Source: Scytonema tolypothrichoides VB-61278
GTDB taxonomy: Bacteria > Cyanobacteriota > Cyanobacteriia > Cyanobacteriales > Nostocaceae
NCBI RefSeq assembly: GCF_000828085.3
Contig: NZ_JXCA02000030.1
Location: 278,193-342,192, forward strand
Reading direction: 5' to 3'
Length of the DNA: 64,000 nucleotides
In this document: piece after piece, positions 35,846 through 45,255 of the stretch
How the letters are laid out: each line of letters begins with the position of its first letter
Numbering within the stretch: position 1 is the first letter of the stretch
Made by a program: the position numbers and the translations under genes
The notes under the pieces: generated by a model
What the model saw: only the letters and a program-made list of their open reading frames with translations
Told to the model about the DNA's origin: nothing
Databases searched by the model: none

Positions 35846-36175
35846 ATGGTTACAGTCGTTGTCGTCATCAACACACTTATCTCGCTGGTTCTTCTCTACG
35901 TGGCTTGGCGAGTGCAGCGACTCAAGAGGCGATTGACAAGAATAGCTAATATCTTTATAGCTGCTGAACGTAGTTCCCATGCAGTACTATATACAGCACC
36001 ACAAGCTCTTTACACAGGTCAAGGGAATATTAATAATATACGGCAGAAAGATCAACCAGCACGACTACAAATCCAGCGGCTGCGACAGATTTTCAGTCTG
36101 GTTGCACTTGGACAGCAAGTCTGGCAGAGTAATTTTCTGTGGTTCCGAGCAAAATTAGTGAAAAAGAGAAAGTAG
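35846..36175 (+). CDS. conserved cyanobacterial membrane protein
   Basis: Protein of 109 aa with one N-terminal membrane helix (VTVVVVINTLISLVLLYVAWRV) and a basic, Gln/Arg-rich cytosolic part. It precedes the YtxH and DUF948 genes in the same direction, a set usual in cyanobacteria. Function unknown. Confidence 0.75.
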   Translation: MVTVVVVINTLISLVLLYVAWRVQRLKRRLTRIANIFIAAERSSHAVLYTAPQALYTGQGNINNIRQKDQPARLQIQRLRQIFSLVALGQQVWQSNFLWFRAKLVKKRK

Positions 36176-36296
36176 GCAGTAAGGGCAACCTTTCTGGCGA
36201 ATCAATTGTCTCTCTAAATTTAGAAAGATAAAATCTTTTGGATTTTGCAAGGCGTGAAAACCCACATAGAATGGGTGTAAGGAGAGAAACAAAAAA

Positions 36297-36644
36297 ATGT
36301 CTAACAACCGTTCTGGATCATTTATTGGCGGTATGATGCTAGGCGCAACCATTGGTGCTTTAACTGGGTTGCTCATTGCTCCACGCACAGGACGTGAAAC
36401 CCGTCAACTCTTGAAGAAATCTGCTAGTGCTTTGCCAGAATTGGCAGAAGATATTTCAACGAGTGTTCAAATACAAGCAGACCGCCTTTCTGCTAACGCA
36501 CGCTCTAACTGGGATGATACTTTAGACCGACTGCGGGACGCAATTTCAGCAGGTATTGATGCCAGTTTGCGCGAAAGCCAAGCAATTAGGCAGCAAAACG
36601 CTCAAGAAAAGTCCAATACAATTCCTCAACATTCAGATAGTTAG
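36297..36644 (+). CDS. YtxH domain-containing protein
   Basis: Protein of 115 aa. The N-terminal glycine-rich membrane helix GSFIGGMMLGATIGALTGLLIAPRTGRETRQLL is the YtxH motif, followed by a helical region. It is likely a membrane-associated envelope-stress type protein. It is 14 nt upstream of the DUF948 gene. Confidence 0.9.
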   Translation: MSNNRSGSFIGGMMLGATIGALTGLLIAPRTGRETRQLLKKSASALPELAEDISTSVQIQADRLSANARSNWDDTLDRLRDAISAGIDASLRESQAIRQQNAQEKSNTIPQHSDS

Positions 36645-36658
36645 TAGAAGATATCAAA

Positions 36659-37258
36659 GTGATTGACCCCCTGTTTTGGCTGGGACTGTCCATACTCCTA
36701 GTCGCCGCCAGTCTGACTGCTGTTTTGGTGGCGGCAATACCAGCTTTGCAGGAATTAGCAAGAGCAGCTCGCAGTGCAGAAAAATTATTTGACACTCTTT
36801 ATAGAGAGTTACCACCCACTCTCGATGCTATTCGCATGACTAGCTTGGAAATCACTGACTTAACTGATGATGTCAGTGAAGGTGTTAAAAGTGCTGGTCA
36901 AGTGGTTAAACAAGTCGATCAAAGTTTGGATAGTGCTAGAAAGCAAGCACAAAACGTTCAAACAGGTACGCGCAGTTTTATGGTTGGTTTGCAAGCTGCT
37001 TGGAAAACCTTCACACGCTCCAAATCTTCAAGGCGAACAGTTGAGCGTCTATCGCCATCTCAAAAAGCAAAGCTGACATTACAAGAACGGCAAGCCCTAA
37101 GGCAGGAGAACCGCTTCACACCTGCAGAAGGATACGGCAAGAACAAGAATTACAACGATTACAATGACTACAACGTAGCTGGTGATTGGGAAAACAGTTT
37201 TGATGAACAAGATTCGCACCGTCAGACAGAATCTGAGAATTGGTCTGATAAAGAATAG
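36659..37258 (+). CDS. DUF948 domain-containing membrane protein
   Basis: Protein of 199 aa starting with GTG. A membrane helix (PLFWLGLSILLVAASLTAVLVAAIPAL) is followed by a long amphipathic coiled-coil-like helix (DVSEGVKSAGQVVKQVDQSLDSA) as in DUF948 proteins. The end is Asn/Tyr/Asp-rich. It pairs with the YtxH gene in an operon. Confidence 0.85.
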   Translation: MIDPLFWLGLSILLVAASLTAVLVAAIPALQELARAARSAEKLFDTLYRELPPTLDAIRMTSLEITDLTDDVSEGVKSAGQVVKQVDQSLDSARKQAQNVQTGTRSFMVGLQAAWKTFTRSKSSRRTVERLSPSQKAKLTLQERQALRQENRFTPAEGYGKNKNYNDYNDYNVAGDWENSFDEQDSHRQTESENWSDKE

Positions 37259-37280
37259 AGTGTCTAAGTCTCTATGAGAA

Positions 37281-37311
37281 TAAGGGCGCAAGGCATTGCG
37301 CCCTTATTTTT
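37281..37311 (+). terminator. terminator after the YtxH-DUF948 operon
   Basis: AAGGGCGCAA (37282-37291) and TTGCGCCCTT (37296-37305) form a perfect stem with a 4-nt loop, followed by ATTTTT. Confidence 0.92.
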
Positions 37312-37466
37312 ATATCCCAACCTTACAGACAAGCTTGCTCAGTGAGTTCTGGATCTGAGATATTAAATTAGATTAGAGTTAAAAAGTGTAAAGAAGTCTC
37401 ACTTTTTTAGTACTCTTTTAAAACAACTTGTTCACTTTTCTTGTTGAGATTTGTATATAAAAGCTC

Positions 37467-38273
37467 ATGCAGCAAAGTTTTTGGAAACGAATTCTGGCTT
37501 TTGTAACACTATTTTTCCTAGCTGGGTCGATTTGGATGACGCATTCTCCCAGCGCATACGCTTATGACAATCCCGAATTATTACCTGATACCCCAACCCC
37601 GGTTGTAGACTTAGCTAAGTCTCTTACCAGCGTTCAAGAAGAAAATCTTGTTAAGCAACTAGAACAATTTCAAGCCGACACTGGCTGGAAACTGCGAGTA
37701 TTAACTCAATATGACCGTACTCCAGGTCGAGCTGTTATTCCTTTTTGGGGTTTAGATGACAAAAGCGTTTTGCTAGTTGCTGATTCCCGTGGCGGTAACA
37801 TTCTCAGCTTTAGTGTGGGTGACGCTGTTTATGATCTTCTACCGCGTACTTTCTGGATTGAATTACAAACCCGCTTTGGCAATTTGTACTTTGTGCGAGA
37901 AGAAGGTGAAGACCAAGCCATCCTACAAGCTATGGAAACAGTGAAAAATTGTTTGCTTAAGGGCGGTTGCGCAGTCGTTCCCGGATTACCACGGGAACAG
38001 TGGATTTTCACTTTGATTACTTCAGTTATTGGTGGAGTCATTTGTGGATTTGCCGCTCAACCTCGTCGTCCAGGACAAATTTTTGCTTGGCAATGGGCTT
38101 TAATCTTCTCACCTTTATGGGGAATCTTATTTATCTCCTTCGGTATTGGACCAGTAGTCACACGAACAAACGACTGGCTACCCCTGATTCGCAACATTTC
38201 CGGTTTTCTCATCGGTGCTTTAGTTGCTTACCTTTCCCCTATTTTGACTCAGTCTTCGAGTACTGAGTCCTAG
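37467..38273 (+). CDS. psb32: TPM-domain protein, Psb32/TLP18.3-like
   Basis: Protein of 268 aa. A signal peptide (about residues 1-32, ending SPSAYAY) is followed by a TPM phosphatase-type domain (residues 45-175; VVDLAKSLTSVQEENLVKQLEQFQADTGWKLRVLTQYD, LLVADSRGGNILSFSVG) and two C-terminal membrane helices. In cyanobacteria Psb32 helps photosystem II repair under high light, and this architecture fits. The gene symbol rests on that homology. Confidence 0.8.
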   Translation: MQQSFWKRILAFVTLFFLAGSIWMTHSPSAYAYDNPELLPDTPTPVVDLAKSLTSVQEENLVKQLEQFQADTGWKLRVLTQYDRTPGRAVIPFWGLDDKSVLLVADSRGGNILSFSVGDAVYDLLPRTFWIELQTRFGNLYFVREEGEDQAILQAMETVKNCLLKGGCAVVPGLPREQWIFTLITSVIGGVICGFAAQPRRPGQIFAWQWALIFSPLWGILFISFGIGPVVTRTNDWLPLIRNISGFLIGALVAYLSPILTQSSSTES

Positions 38274-38321
38274 ACCAAAGAGCAAAAGTCAACAAGAGTG
38301 AAAATGAAACTGCAGGTAAAC

Positions 38322-38425
38322 ACAGATGCACACAGATAAATGATCTGTATTTATCTGCGTCCATCTGCGTACCCTAGTGGGAACGGCCACGCCTTACGGC
38401 TATCGGGAAGCCTTCTGGCGGGCGT
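38322..38425. repeat. interspersed repeat between Psb32-like gene and next gene
   Basis: It contains an ACAGATAAATGATCTGTATT dyad and then GTGGGAACGGCCACGCC plus GGAAGCCTTCTGGCGGGCG, the inverted relative of the block near 11330-11360. Confidence 0.65.
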
Positions 38426-38476
38426 CTACATTTGCGGTTCCAAATATAAGTTAGACAAAACCTTAAACCAGCTCTT

Positions 38477-39166
38477 CTACCTCTCCACCCTGGGACGACG
38501 GCGACGCGGTCTTTCATCTTCTTGATCACGGCGCAGGCGGCTACTCACCTCGGTAAAGAAATCCCGTCGTATACAAGGATAATCACTCACCCACAAGTCG
38601 CGACTGGGAATATAAATATCCGAAATTTCATCAATAGTGCTTAAATCTGGGCGATTCGACATCACCAATAGTTCTGCCCTCTGACCGCGAGCAATAACTT
38701 TGTAGGCAGAACGCAGTGGCGCTTTATACTCAGCAGTAAATCCTGTGTCATCGCCTATTTCTAAGTGAATGCGTTTTTCTCGGTTTTCGACAATTACCAA
38801 GTCACCTTTGTTATCAACGGTTTCTTGTTTACCAATCAACTCCTCTGCAATCCAATAATCCAGCACTCGACCACGCAGAAAACCGCTGTACTTACAACGA
38901 CGGCTTTTCGCATTCCGCATACTCGCCCAAAACACTGGTCCCCAAAGCCAGTAAAGGGCACCAATTAACCCAAGCAAAAAGATGATTCCACCAAAATCAA
39001 GCCCCAGAATCACTTTCATCAGGAAAACAACAGCTACCGCCACGACAGAAATCAGCAGCCGTTGCAAAAAGTCTGGAAATTTCCCCCAGTAGTATTTGTA
39101 CTGTGGACCAGTCGCAATCAGGGGAATGAGTTGTTCAAATTTCTGGCGAGTTAGTGGGACGATCAT
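38477..39166 (-). CDS. conserved cyanobacterial membrane protein
   Basis: Protein of 229 aa. Two adjacent membrane helices (FLQRLLISVVAVAVVFLMKVILGL, GGIIFLLGLIGALYWLWGPVF) are followed by a soluble domain and an Arg-rich end (RRDQEDERPRRRRPRVER). Homologs are often annotated as phosphate transporter permeases, but no ABC permease motif is visible, so that name is not used. The ATG at 39166 is chosen; the longer frame adds unlikely residues. Confidence 0.7.
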   Translation of the reverse strand: MIVPLTRQKFEQLIPLIATGPQYKYYWGKFPDFLQRLLISVVAVAVVFLMKVILGLDFGGIIFLLGLIGALYWLWGPVFWASMRNAKSRRCKYSGFLRGRVLDYWIAEELIGKQETVDNKGDLVIVENREKRIHLEIGDDTGFTAEYKAPLRSAYKVIARGQRAELLVMSNRPDLSTIDEISDIYIPSRDLWVSDYPCIRRDFFTEVSSRLRRDQEDERPRRRRPRVER

Positions 39167-39201
39167 GAGTGCTGTGTTGTAAATGGTGAGTGCTGAATTT
39201 T

Positions 39202-40032
39202 TTAAAGAATTTTTTCTAATCCATATACTAACGACTTTAACGGGAGGACTTTGCGAATTGCTAGTAATACTCCTGGCATATAGCAAGCGCGATCGCTCGT
39301 ATCATGTCTCAGAGTATAAATTTGACCCGCTGCACCAAAAATCACCTCTTGATGGGCAATCAGTCCTGGTAAACGCACACTATGAATTCTAACGCCTTCC
39401 TCGGCTTGACTACCCCGCGCTCCCGGTATTTTCTCCGTCTCTTCCACAACAGACTGGTTATATGTTTTACCTACCTCTGCTAGGAGTTGAGCAGTTTGAA
39501 TTGCTGTACCGCTGGGGGCATCAGCTTTTTGGTTGTGATGCAGTTCAATAATTTCAACGTGGTCAAAATATTGAGAAGCCGCAACTGCTGCTTGTTGCAG
39601 CAGTACCATACCAATAGAAAAGTTGGGAATAATTAAACATCCCGTACTTGCCTTATCAGCAAAATCAGCTAAATCTTGAATTTGTTCTGGACTTAAGCCA
39701 GTGGTACCGATAACTGGACGAATACCATAGGCGATCGCACTACGAACATTGTCATACACCGAACTCGGATGAGTAAAATCCACCATCACCCCTGGCTGTT
39801 TTTCACCAGATGCAAACGCCAGCATCGGTTCCAATTGATTGGTAATCGGAATTTCCAAAGGTTCACTTAAACCCGCCAGTTCCCCTGCATCCTTACCTTG
39901 ATGTTCAACAGTTGTATCAATCGCACCGACAAGGTTCATATCTGGTGCTTGCGCCACCGCTTTCACGACCTCGCGACCCATTTTGCCTGCAGCACCAATA
40001 ACAACAACAGGGATTAAACCTTGATTTGACAT
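39202..40032 (-). CDS. dapB: 4-hydroxy-tetrahydrodipicolinate reductase
   Basis: DapB of 276 aa, a step of the lysine/diaminopimelate pathway. The nucleotide motif is [14 protein letters not shown] at residues about 13-26, [12 protein letters not shown] and GTTGLS follow, and the catalytic block is [16 protein letters not shown]-terminal [30 protein letters not shown] is conserved. Confidence 0.96.
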   Translation of the reverse strand: MSNQGLIPVVVIGAAGKMGREVVKAVAQAPDMNLVGAIDTTVEHQGKDAGELAGLSEPLEIPITNQLEPMLAFASGEKQPGVMVDFTHPSSVYDNVRSAIAYGIRPVIGTTGLSPEQIQDLADFADKASTGCLIIPNFSIGMVLLQQAAVAASQYFDHVEIIELHHNQKADAPSGTAIQTAQLLAEVGKTYNQSVVEETEKIPGARGSQAEEGVRIHSVRLPGLIAHQEVIFGAAGQIYTLRHDTSDRACYMPGVLLAIRKVLPLKSLVYGLEKIL

Positions 40033-40086
40033 AATTTGAGCAATACTTTTTACATCATCAAAGGAATTGTAAATCTAGCAGGGGAG

Positions 40087-41790
40087 CTATTGACGTACAG
40101 AAAAAACTGGATTGTAACTATTTTTGATAGCAGTCCATTTACTGGCAATAGGCATTCGCCAACCAGTTCCAAAAGCACGATCTGTAATTTTCAATCCGGG
40201 GGGTGCTTGTCGCCGCTTAAATTCCGCACGCGCCACCAAACTGATAACTCGATCTACAGTTGCTGGATCATGACCTGCGGCGATAATTTGTTCTGTAGAT
40301 TGGTAATCGTGAATCAGGCGTTGCAAGATGTCGTCCAAAATGTCGTAAGCTGGTAGCGAATCTTGATCCACTTGACCAGGTTTGAGTTCTGCGCTGGGTG
40401 CTTTGGTCAAAACATTTTGTGGAATTATCTCACCATTGCGATTCAACCAGCGACAAATTGAATAAACACGGGTTTTTGGCACATCAGCAATGACTGCTAA
40501 TCCTCCATTCATATCACCGTAAAGGGTACAGTAACCAACTGCCATTTCTGACTTATTACCAGTAGATAGGAGAAGATGACCGAATTTATTAGAAATTGCC
40601 ATCAATAAATTACCCCTAATCCGGGATTGAAGATTTTCCTCTGCCAGTCCAAACTCTGTTCCAGCAAATAACTCAGCTAGGGTTTTGTCATAGTCTTGCA
40701 TTAACTCCCCTATCTGTATGATATGGGTTTTTATACCAATATTTTCCGCTAATGCCAAAGCATCGCTGATAGAATGCTCAGAACTGTAGGGGGAAGGCAT
40801 AAGAACACCGAGGATGTTTTTTTGACTCAGTGCTGCGCTAGCAACAGCCGCCACCAATGAAGAGTCTATGCCACCACTTAAACCCAGCACAACTTTAGAA
40901 AAGCCACATTTACGAACATAATCTCGCAATCCTAAAACCAAAGCGTGCCAAATTTCCTCATCTTCAGATTCATATTCTGGTGCTATAGAACCTGAGTGCA
41001 AATCTCGTAGCACCTCATCAAATTCTACAACTCTCAAATCCTCTTCAAAACCACAGGCACGAGAGACTATTTCACCCTGACGATTCAAAGCAAAACTTCT
41101 ACCATCAAAAATTAAATCATCGTTACCCCCGACTTGATTGGCATAGAGAATTAGTTGTTGAAAACGTACTGCACTATGCTTGAGCATTGCTTCTCGAAAC
41201 TTCTGCTTGCTAACACTGTAAGGAGAAGCAGACAAATTCACGATCAAATCTACACCCAAAATTGCTAAGTCAGCAATTGGATTAGTGATGTAACTTCGCT
41301 TACCCCAAAAGTCCTCATCATTCCATAAATCTTCACAAATCGTGACGCCAATATGAACATTATCCAAGGTGAAATAATTCGCTTCTGAACCAGGTTCAAA
41401 ATAGCGATGTTCATCAAAGACATCATAAGTTGGCAAAAGGCGTTTGTGAAAAACTTGCTTTACCCTTCCCTTTTCTAACAAAGCGATACTATTAAATAAA
41501 GTTTTACCGCCAGTCTTGTGTGCTTTTACATTTTCTTCAACCGTGCCTACCAACACAGCGAGTTCTGGAGGCAAATCTCTTGCTAGTTGTTGTAAGGCAA
41601 TGTCCATTGCTTGAACAAAACTAGGATTCAGCAATAAATCACGCGGTGGATAACCACATAAGGAAAGTTCCGGCGTCAGTAATAAACGGGCACCTTCTGC
41701 TACTGCCTTTTGTGCCATCTCCAGAATTTTTTTGGCATTTCCAGGCAAGTCACCAATGGTAGGATTAAGTTGAGCGATCGCTATCTTCAT
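40087..41790 (-). CDS. nadE: glutamine-dependent NAD+ synthetase
   Basis: Two-domain enzyme of 567 aa converting deamido-NAD to NAD. The N-terminal nitrilase-like glutaminase domain has Glu in LTPELSLCGYPPRDLL, and the nucleophile in VTICEDLW; the C-terminal synthetase domain has the PP-loop VLGLSGGIDSSLVAAVA and LLSTGNKSEMAVGYCTLYGDMNGG. It ends the NAD gene group pncB-nadD-nrtR-PchB-like-nadE. Confidence 0.97.
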   Translation of the reverse strand: MKIAIAQLNPTIGDLPGNAKKILEMAQKAVAEGARLLLTPELSLCGYPPRDLLLNPSFVQAMDIALQQLARDLPPELAVLVGTVEENVKAHKTGGKTLFNSIALLEKGRVKQVFHKRLLPTYDVFDEHRYFEPGSEANYFTLDNVHIGVTICEDLWNDEDFWGKRSYITNPIADLAILGVDLIVNLSASPYSVSKQKFREAMLKHSAVRFQQLILYANQVGGNDDLIFDGRSFALNRQGEIVSRACGFEEDLRVVEFDEVLRDLHSGSIAPEYESEDEEIWHALVLGLRDYVRKCGFSKVVLGLSGGIDSSLVAAVASAALSQKNILGVLMPSPYSSEHSISDALALAENIGIKTHIIQIGELMQDYDKTLAELFAGTEFGLAEENLQSRIRGNLLMAISNKFGHLLLSTGNKSEMAVGYCTLYGDMNGGLAVIADVPKTRVYSICRWLNRNGEIIPQNVLTKAPSAELKPGQVDQDSLPAYDILDDILQRLIHDYQSTEQIIAAGHDPATVDRVISLVARAEFKRRQAPPGLKITDRAFGTGWRMPIASKWTAIKNSYNPVFSVRQ

Positions 41791-41813
41791 ATCGGATTAA
41801 GGATTATAGATAA

Positions 41814-42110
41814 TTACGTCTTGTCTTGCCAATGTTTGAATTCTTCATCAATAAAATAATTGACTAAATCTCGATACAGCTTTTCAATGACATCTGGGTT
41901 TAATTCTGCTTCTTCAGCCCAAGCACGTCTTTCCTGCAACATAGAATGAAATCTTTCTGGGGCTTTTACACCTGTTTCACTGGTTTTGAACTGTGCTGCT
42001 GCTTTCACGTATGCAAATCTTCTTCCTAAAGCGGCAATAACTTCTTTGTCAATTGCGTCAATTTCTCTACGAATGTCTTTAATATTAGAACACTCATCTG
42101 GTTTTTTCAT
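41814..42110 (-). CDS. PchB-like isochorismate-pyruvate lyase/chorismate mutase
   Basis: Protein of 98 aa, all-helical AroQ fold. It starts KKPDECSNIKDIRREIDAIDKEVIAALGRRFAYVKAAAQFK, very near to PchB (pattern PEDC..DIREAIDRID...ALGRRMDYVKAA). The Arg near the start of helix 1 and the Lys in AAAQFK are the active-site residues. PchB makes salicylate from isochorismate; no isochorismate synthase lies nearby, so the reaction is not proven, and plain chorismate mutase is an alternative. It sits between nrtR and nadE. Confidence 0.85.
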   Translation of the reverse strand: MKKPDECSNIKDIRREIDAIDKEVIAALGRRFAYVKAAAQFKTSETGVKAPERFHSMLQERRAWAEEAELNPDVIEKLYRDLVNYFIDEEFKHWQDKT

Positions 42111-42137
42111 ATCTTCATACTTGGCGCGTCTTTACGG

Positions 42138-42884
42138 TTAAATAAAAACTAAAGGCTTATCCTTAAAAGGAGCAAAAGCTTCGGCATCAAATCGATATAA
42201 ACTCGCTGGACGACCAGCACCACGCGATACTTTTATCCCTGTATCGTATAAAAAACCTAACTTGAGTAAACGCGCTCGAAAATTAGAATAATCAGAAAAG
42301 TTTTCTCCTAAAACTGTAGTATATAACTGATATAAATCATTCAAAGTAAAGACTTCTGGCAACACTTCAAACGCGACTGGACTATACTCCAACTTATTTC
42401 GCAAACGCCTGTGTCCGTATGCCAAAATTTTGTTATGGTCAAAAGCTAATTGTGGTAATTGCTTCACCGGATACCAAGCTATTCCACTGACTTTATTAGC
42501 AATCAATTCTGCTTCCTCAAATCGCACGAGGGCAAAGTAACTCACCGATAGATAACGTACACCATCACTATTGCTTGCTTCTCGGGGATCCCGTGATGGT
42601 CCTCCAAAGGTATAAAGTTGTTCTAAATAAAGGTTTTCTACCCTTATTTTTTCAGACAAAATCCGATAAGCAGCATCTTCTAAAGACTCACCTTGACGCA
42701 CCAAAGTACCAGGAAGACTCCAAGAGTTTAAAAATGGCTCCTGTTGTCTCATCACTAATAAAACTAACAGTCGATTTTGTGGAGTATCTACAGAGAAAAT
42801 AACATTATCAACACCGACCTTGAAATCTGCTAAAGGTGGTTGTTTTAGCGCATGTACAATCTTTCTTTGGTTGTGTCCTGGCAT
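42138..42884 (-). CDS. nrtR: NrtR-type NUDIX-domain transcriptional regulator of NAD metabolism
   Basis: Protein of 248 aa. The N-terminal NUDIX-like domain (GVDNVIFSVD...SWSLPGTLVRQGESLEDAAYRILSEKIRVENLYLEQLYTFG) has a degenerate NUDIX box, as in ADP-ribose-binding NrtR repressors, and the C-terminal part (FTLNDLYQLYTTVLG...NFRARLLKLGFLYDTG...GAGRPASLYRF) is the winged helix. Gene order with pncB, nadD and nadE supports the regulator call over a plain hydrolase. An in-frame Met at 42908 is less likely. Confidence 0.85.
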   Translation of the reverse strand: MPGHNQRKIVHALKQPPLADFKVGVDNVIFSVDTPQNRLLVLLVMRQQEPFLNSWSLPGTLVRQGESLEDAAYRILSEKIRVENLYLEQLYTFGGPSRDPREASNSDGVRYLSVSYFALVRFEEAELIANKVSGIAWYPVKQLPQLAFDHNKILAYGHRRLRNKLEYSPVAFEVLPEVFTLNDLYQLYTTVLGENFSDYSNFRARLLKLGFLYDTGIKVSRGAGRPASLYRFDAEAFAPFKDKPLVFI

Positions 42885-42953
42885 ATAGCCGTTTTTAATT
42901 GAATGCAATTTGGAGTTTGGAATTTGGGATTGCTTGGCACAGGTGCTTATAGT

Positions 42954-43538
42954 TTAACAAGTTAAATTTTCGGGTAGACATTTGTACAAATGCTCTTTGT
43001 GAATATAATCAACGACCAGAGGTGTTAGGGCTTCGCGATCGCCATTTTTACGATAAGCTGTTGAGGACACATCTAAACCAATAAAGTTGGCAACCGTAAC
43101 TTTCCCCCCAAGTTTTTGCACAATTTGTAAATTAGATTCATCTATTGCATATCTTGGGCGCGGTATGACCAAAAGTTGTACTTGTTGCAATAAATCTTCA
43201 ATACGATACCAACGCGGCAATTGAGTTAGTAAATCTGAACCTATCACTAATGTAAACTCCGCCTCTGACCAACGTTTTTTTGCCTTCTCCAATGTTTCCA
43301 GCGTTCTCAAGTGACTTAATTCCTGTTCCAAACCAATATTATGCTTTGATGAATTTATATCCAAAATCAACAAATGTAACATCGTCACCCGATGTTCCAA
43401 AGGGGTTTGATGCGACTTCAATGGATTATTTGCCGCCCAAACTGCTACCCAATCAAAATGATCTGACAGCCAACGAATAACCGCTTGGTGTCCAGCAGTT
43501 GGTGGATCAGCACTCGTACCAAACAAAGCAACTTTCAT
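42954..43538 (-). CDS. nadD: nicotinate-nucleotide adenylyltransferase
   Basis: NadD of 194 aa, joining nicotinate mononucleotide and ATP. The start KVALFGTSADPPTAGHQAVI has the nucleotidyltransferase motif (GxFDPxxxGH type, here GTSADPPTAGH), and the end has the SSTAYRKNGD loop like the ISSTxxR motif. It is between pncB and nrtR. Confidence 0.92.
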   Translation of the reverse strand: MKVALFGTSADPPTAGHQAVIRWLSDHFDWVAVWAANNPLKSHQTPLEHRVTMLHLLILDINSSKHNIGLEQELSHLRTLETLEKAKKRWSEAEFTLVIGSDLLTQLPRWYRIEDLLQQVQLLVIPRPRYAIDESNLQIVQKLGGKVTVANFIGLDVSSTAYRKNGDREALTPLVVDYIHKEHLYKCLPENLTC

Positions 43539-43749
43539 AGTATTAGTTAATAGTCATTAGTTATTAGTCATTAGTCATTAGTGAGACCAGTGCTGCGGTC
43601 CTTGTTTCCCGACAACAGGCATCTGGCGTATGCGCAAGGCGCACGCAAGCGAGGGCTAAAACGCAGCGTGACCGGAGGTCATACCCGTTAGGCGCAGCCG
43701 TGGCGTCAACCATAGGGTCATTAGTTAGGAGTTTTCCATCCACTTCTTC
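43539..43749. repeat. heptamer repeats and GC-rich repeat between pncB and nadD
   Basis: The first 45 bp are tandem ATTAGTC/TTAGTTA heptamers; 43590-43730 is a GC-rich interspersed repeat (CGCAAGGCGCACGC, GGAGGTCATACCCGTTAGG). It separates two genes of the NAD cluster. Confidence 0.75.
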
Positions 43750-45201
43750 TCATTCTGTCTGTACCTGTGGGTTTAGGTTCTTCGTCTTTTCAGTCAACTG
43801 TTGTAACTGGGCAGAAATCTCCACTTTCACCGATACGGGATTCTCCAAACGTCGCGTCTCGTCTGGCAAACTAGCAACAGAAGCAAGAGTCCTTTGTCGA
43901 ATTTCTGCCAAAGTATCTAGCGGTTGCACCCGTTTACCTTCCTTAACAAACAACTCCAACAAAGGCAGATGTGAAGATTGGGGAAATTCTTCGTTTCCAT
44001 ATTTTCTCCCTTGTTCACTCAGCAAGCCCAAAGAGTCCGCTTTCACCTGACTTCCCTCAAAAGAGCGAAAAATCTGCTTACGTCCTGGGTAAGTCGCCTT
44101 ACCACTCGAATGTTTCATCACCGGAGTCCCATCAATTTCCACCAGTTTGTAAACTCCATTGACAGCAGAACCTGTTACCAGTCGCGTTCCGAGTCCATAA
44201 CCATCAATCTGCGCACCAGCAGCCTTAAGCCGTGCGATTTCCCACTCGTCCAAGTCGCCACTTGCAAAAATTGACACACCAGGAAGAAGCGAACGCACTT
44301 GTTTTGACAATGACACCAAATCACCAGAATCCAACCTAACCCCTGCTAATTGGATTTCTCCAGAATTCACTTTTGCTGACAACCGCTTAGCAGCAGCGAT
44401 AGTATCGTAAGTATCAATTAATAAGGGCGCACCTGGAAAATAACGATGAAAGACAGTAAATGCCTGGTCTTCGCTACCTTCCATTGCCGACAATGCCATA
44501 ACCAAAGCGTGCGCCATTGTACCACTAGGTTTTTCTCCCAGTTGTAAAGCCGCTAACACATTCGATGTTGTATCCAAACCACCAGCCAGCGCAGCACGCG
44601 CCGCCCACAAAGATGCTTGTGGGCTAAATGCTCGTCTGGTTCCAAATTCCAGCAACGTTGCATGAGTTGACGCCACATCGCGTAATCTTGCTGCACGTGT
44701 CGCAATCAAACTCTGATAATTTATGGTATTCAAAAGGTAGGTTTCTACCAGTTGTGCTTGCCAAATAGGTGCTTCCACTCGCAACAGAGGTTCATTCGCA
44801 AACACCGCTGTTCCCTCAGGTACCGCCCAAACGTTACCTGTAAAACGTCCCTCACCTAGCAGTGACCAAAAACTCTCAGGAACATTAGCAAAAATTCCTG
44901 TTGCTTGCAAAGCCGCTATTCCAGAAGGACTGAAGTGGTATTTTTCCAAATATTCCAATACTTGTGCCAGCCCCATAGCTATCAAATAGCCAAAATTCTC
45001 TGGCAAACGTCTGACAAACAACTCAAAGCTTGCCCATCGTTGTTCTACACCTTCCCCAGCATAACAAGCTGCCATTGTCAACTGGTAAAGGTCTGTCAGC
45101 AAGCTGCTATCAACAGTAGAAAGTGTCAGTTCTTGATTCTCTGTGTTTTGCTGTTGGTGATTGTTTGTAGATGCATGGTTCAAACTTGGGAAACTAGTCA
45201 T
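43750..45201 (-). CDS. pncB: nicotinate phosphoribosyltransferase
   Basis: PncB of 483 aa, first step of NAD salvage from nicotinate (Preiss-Handler). Key blocks are LLTDLYQLTMAACY, EFGTRRAFSPQAS, GGLDTTSNVLAALQLG, GTMAHALVMA and GVRLDSGDLVSLSKQVR. It is the first gene of the NAD cluster and has a palindromic operator candidate 34 bp upstream. Confidence 0.96.
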   Translation of the reverse strand: MTSFPSLNHASTNNHQQQNTENQELTLSTVDSSLLTDLYQLTMAACYAGEGVEQRWASFELFVRRLPENFGYLIAMGLAQVLEYLEKYHFSPSGIAALQATGIFANVPESFWSLLGEGRFTGNVWAVPEGTAVFANEPLLRVEAPIWQAQLVETYLLNTINYQSLIATRAARLRDVASTHATLLEFGTRRAFSPQASLWAARAALAGGLDTTSNVLAALQLGEKPSGTMAHALVMALSAMEGSEDQAFTVFHRYFPGAPLLIDTYDTIAAAKRLSAKVNSGEIQLAGVRLDSGDLVSLSKQVRSLLPGVSIFASGDLDEWEIARLKAAGAQIDGYGLGTRLVTGSAVNGVYKLVEIDGTPVMKHSSGKATYPGRKQIFRSFEGSQVKADSLGLLSEQGRKYGNEEFPQSSHLPLLELFVKEGKRVQPLDTLAEIRQRTLASVASLPDETRRLENPVSVKVEISAQLQQLTEKTKNLNPQVQTE

Positions 45202-45234
45202 GACATAGCGCCCTTAGAAGAATACTTCTTTGAG

Positions 45235-45255
45235 TTATGGTAAATTTTACCATAA
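45235..45255. promoter_or_regulatory. 21-bp palindrome upstream of pncB, putative NrtR operator
   Basis: Perfect inverted repeat with 10-bp arms TTATGGTAAA and TTTACCATAA around one T, 34 bp upstream of the pncB start. NrtR regulators bind palindromes before NAD genes, and nrtR is in the same cluster. The link is inference. Confidence 0.55.

Noticed and set aside
38477-39166. Phosphate ABC transporter permease
   Set aside because: Only two membrane helices and no permease signature; the name seems to be a propagated annotation.
43540-43590. CRISPR array from the regular TTAGTCA repeats
   Set aside because: The unit is only 7 bp without spacers; it is a short tandem repeat, and no cas genes are near.
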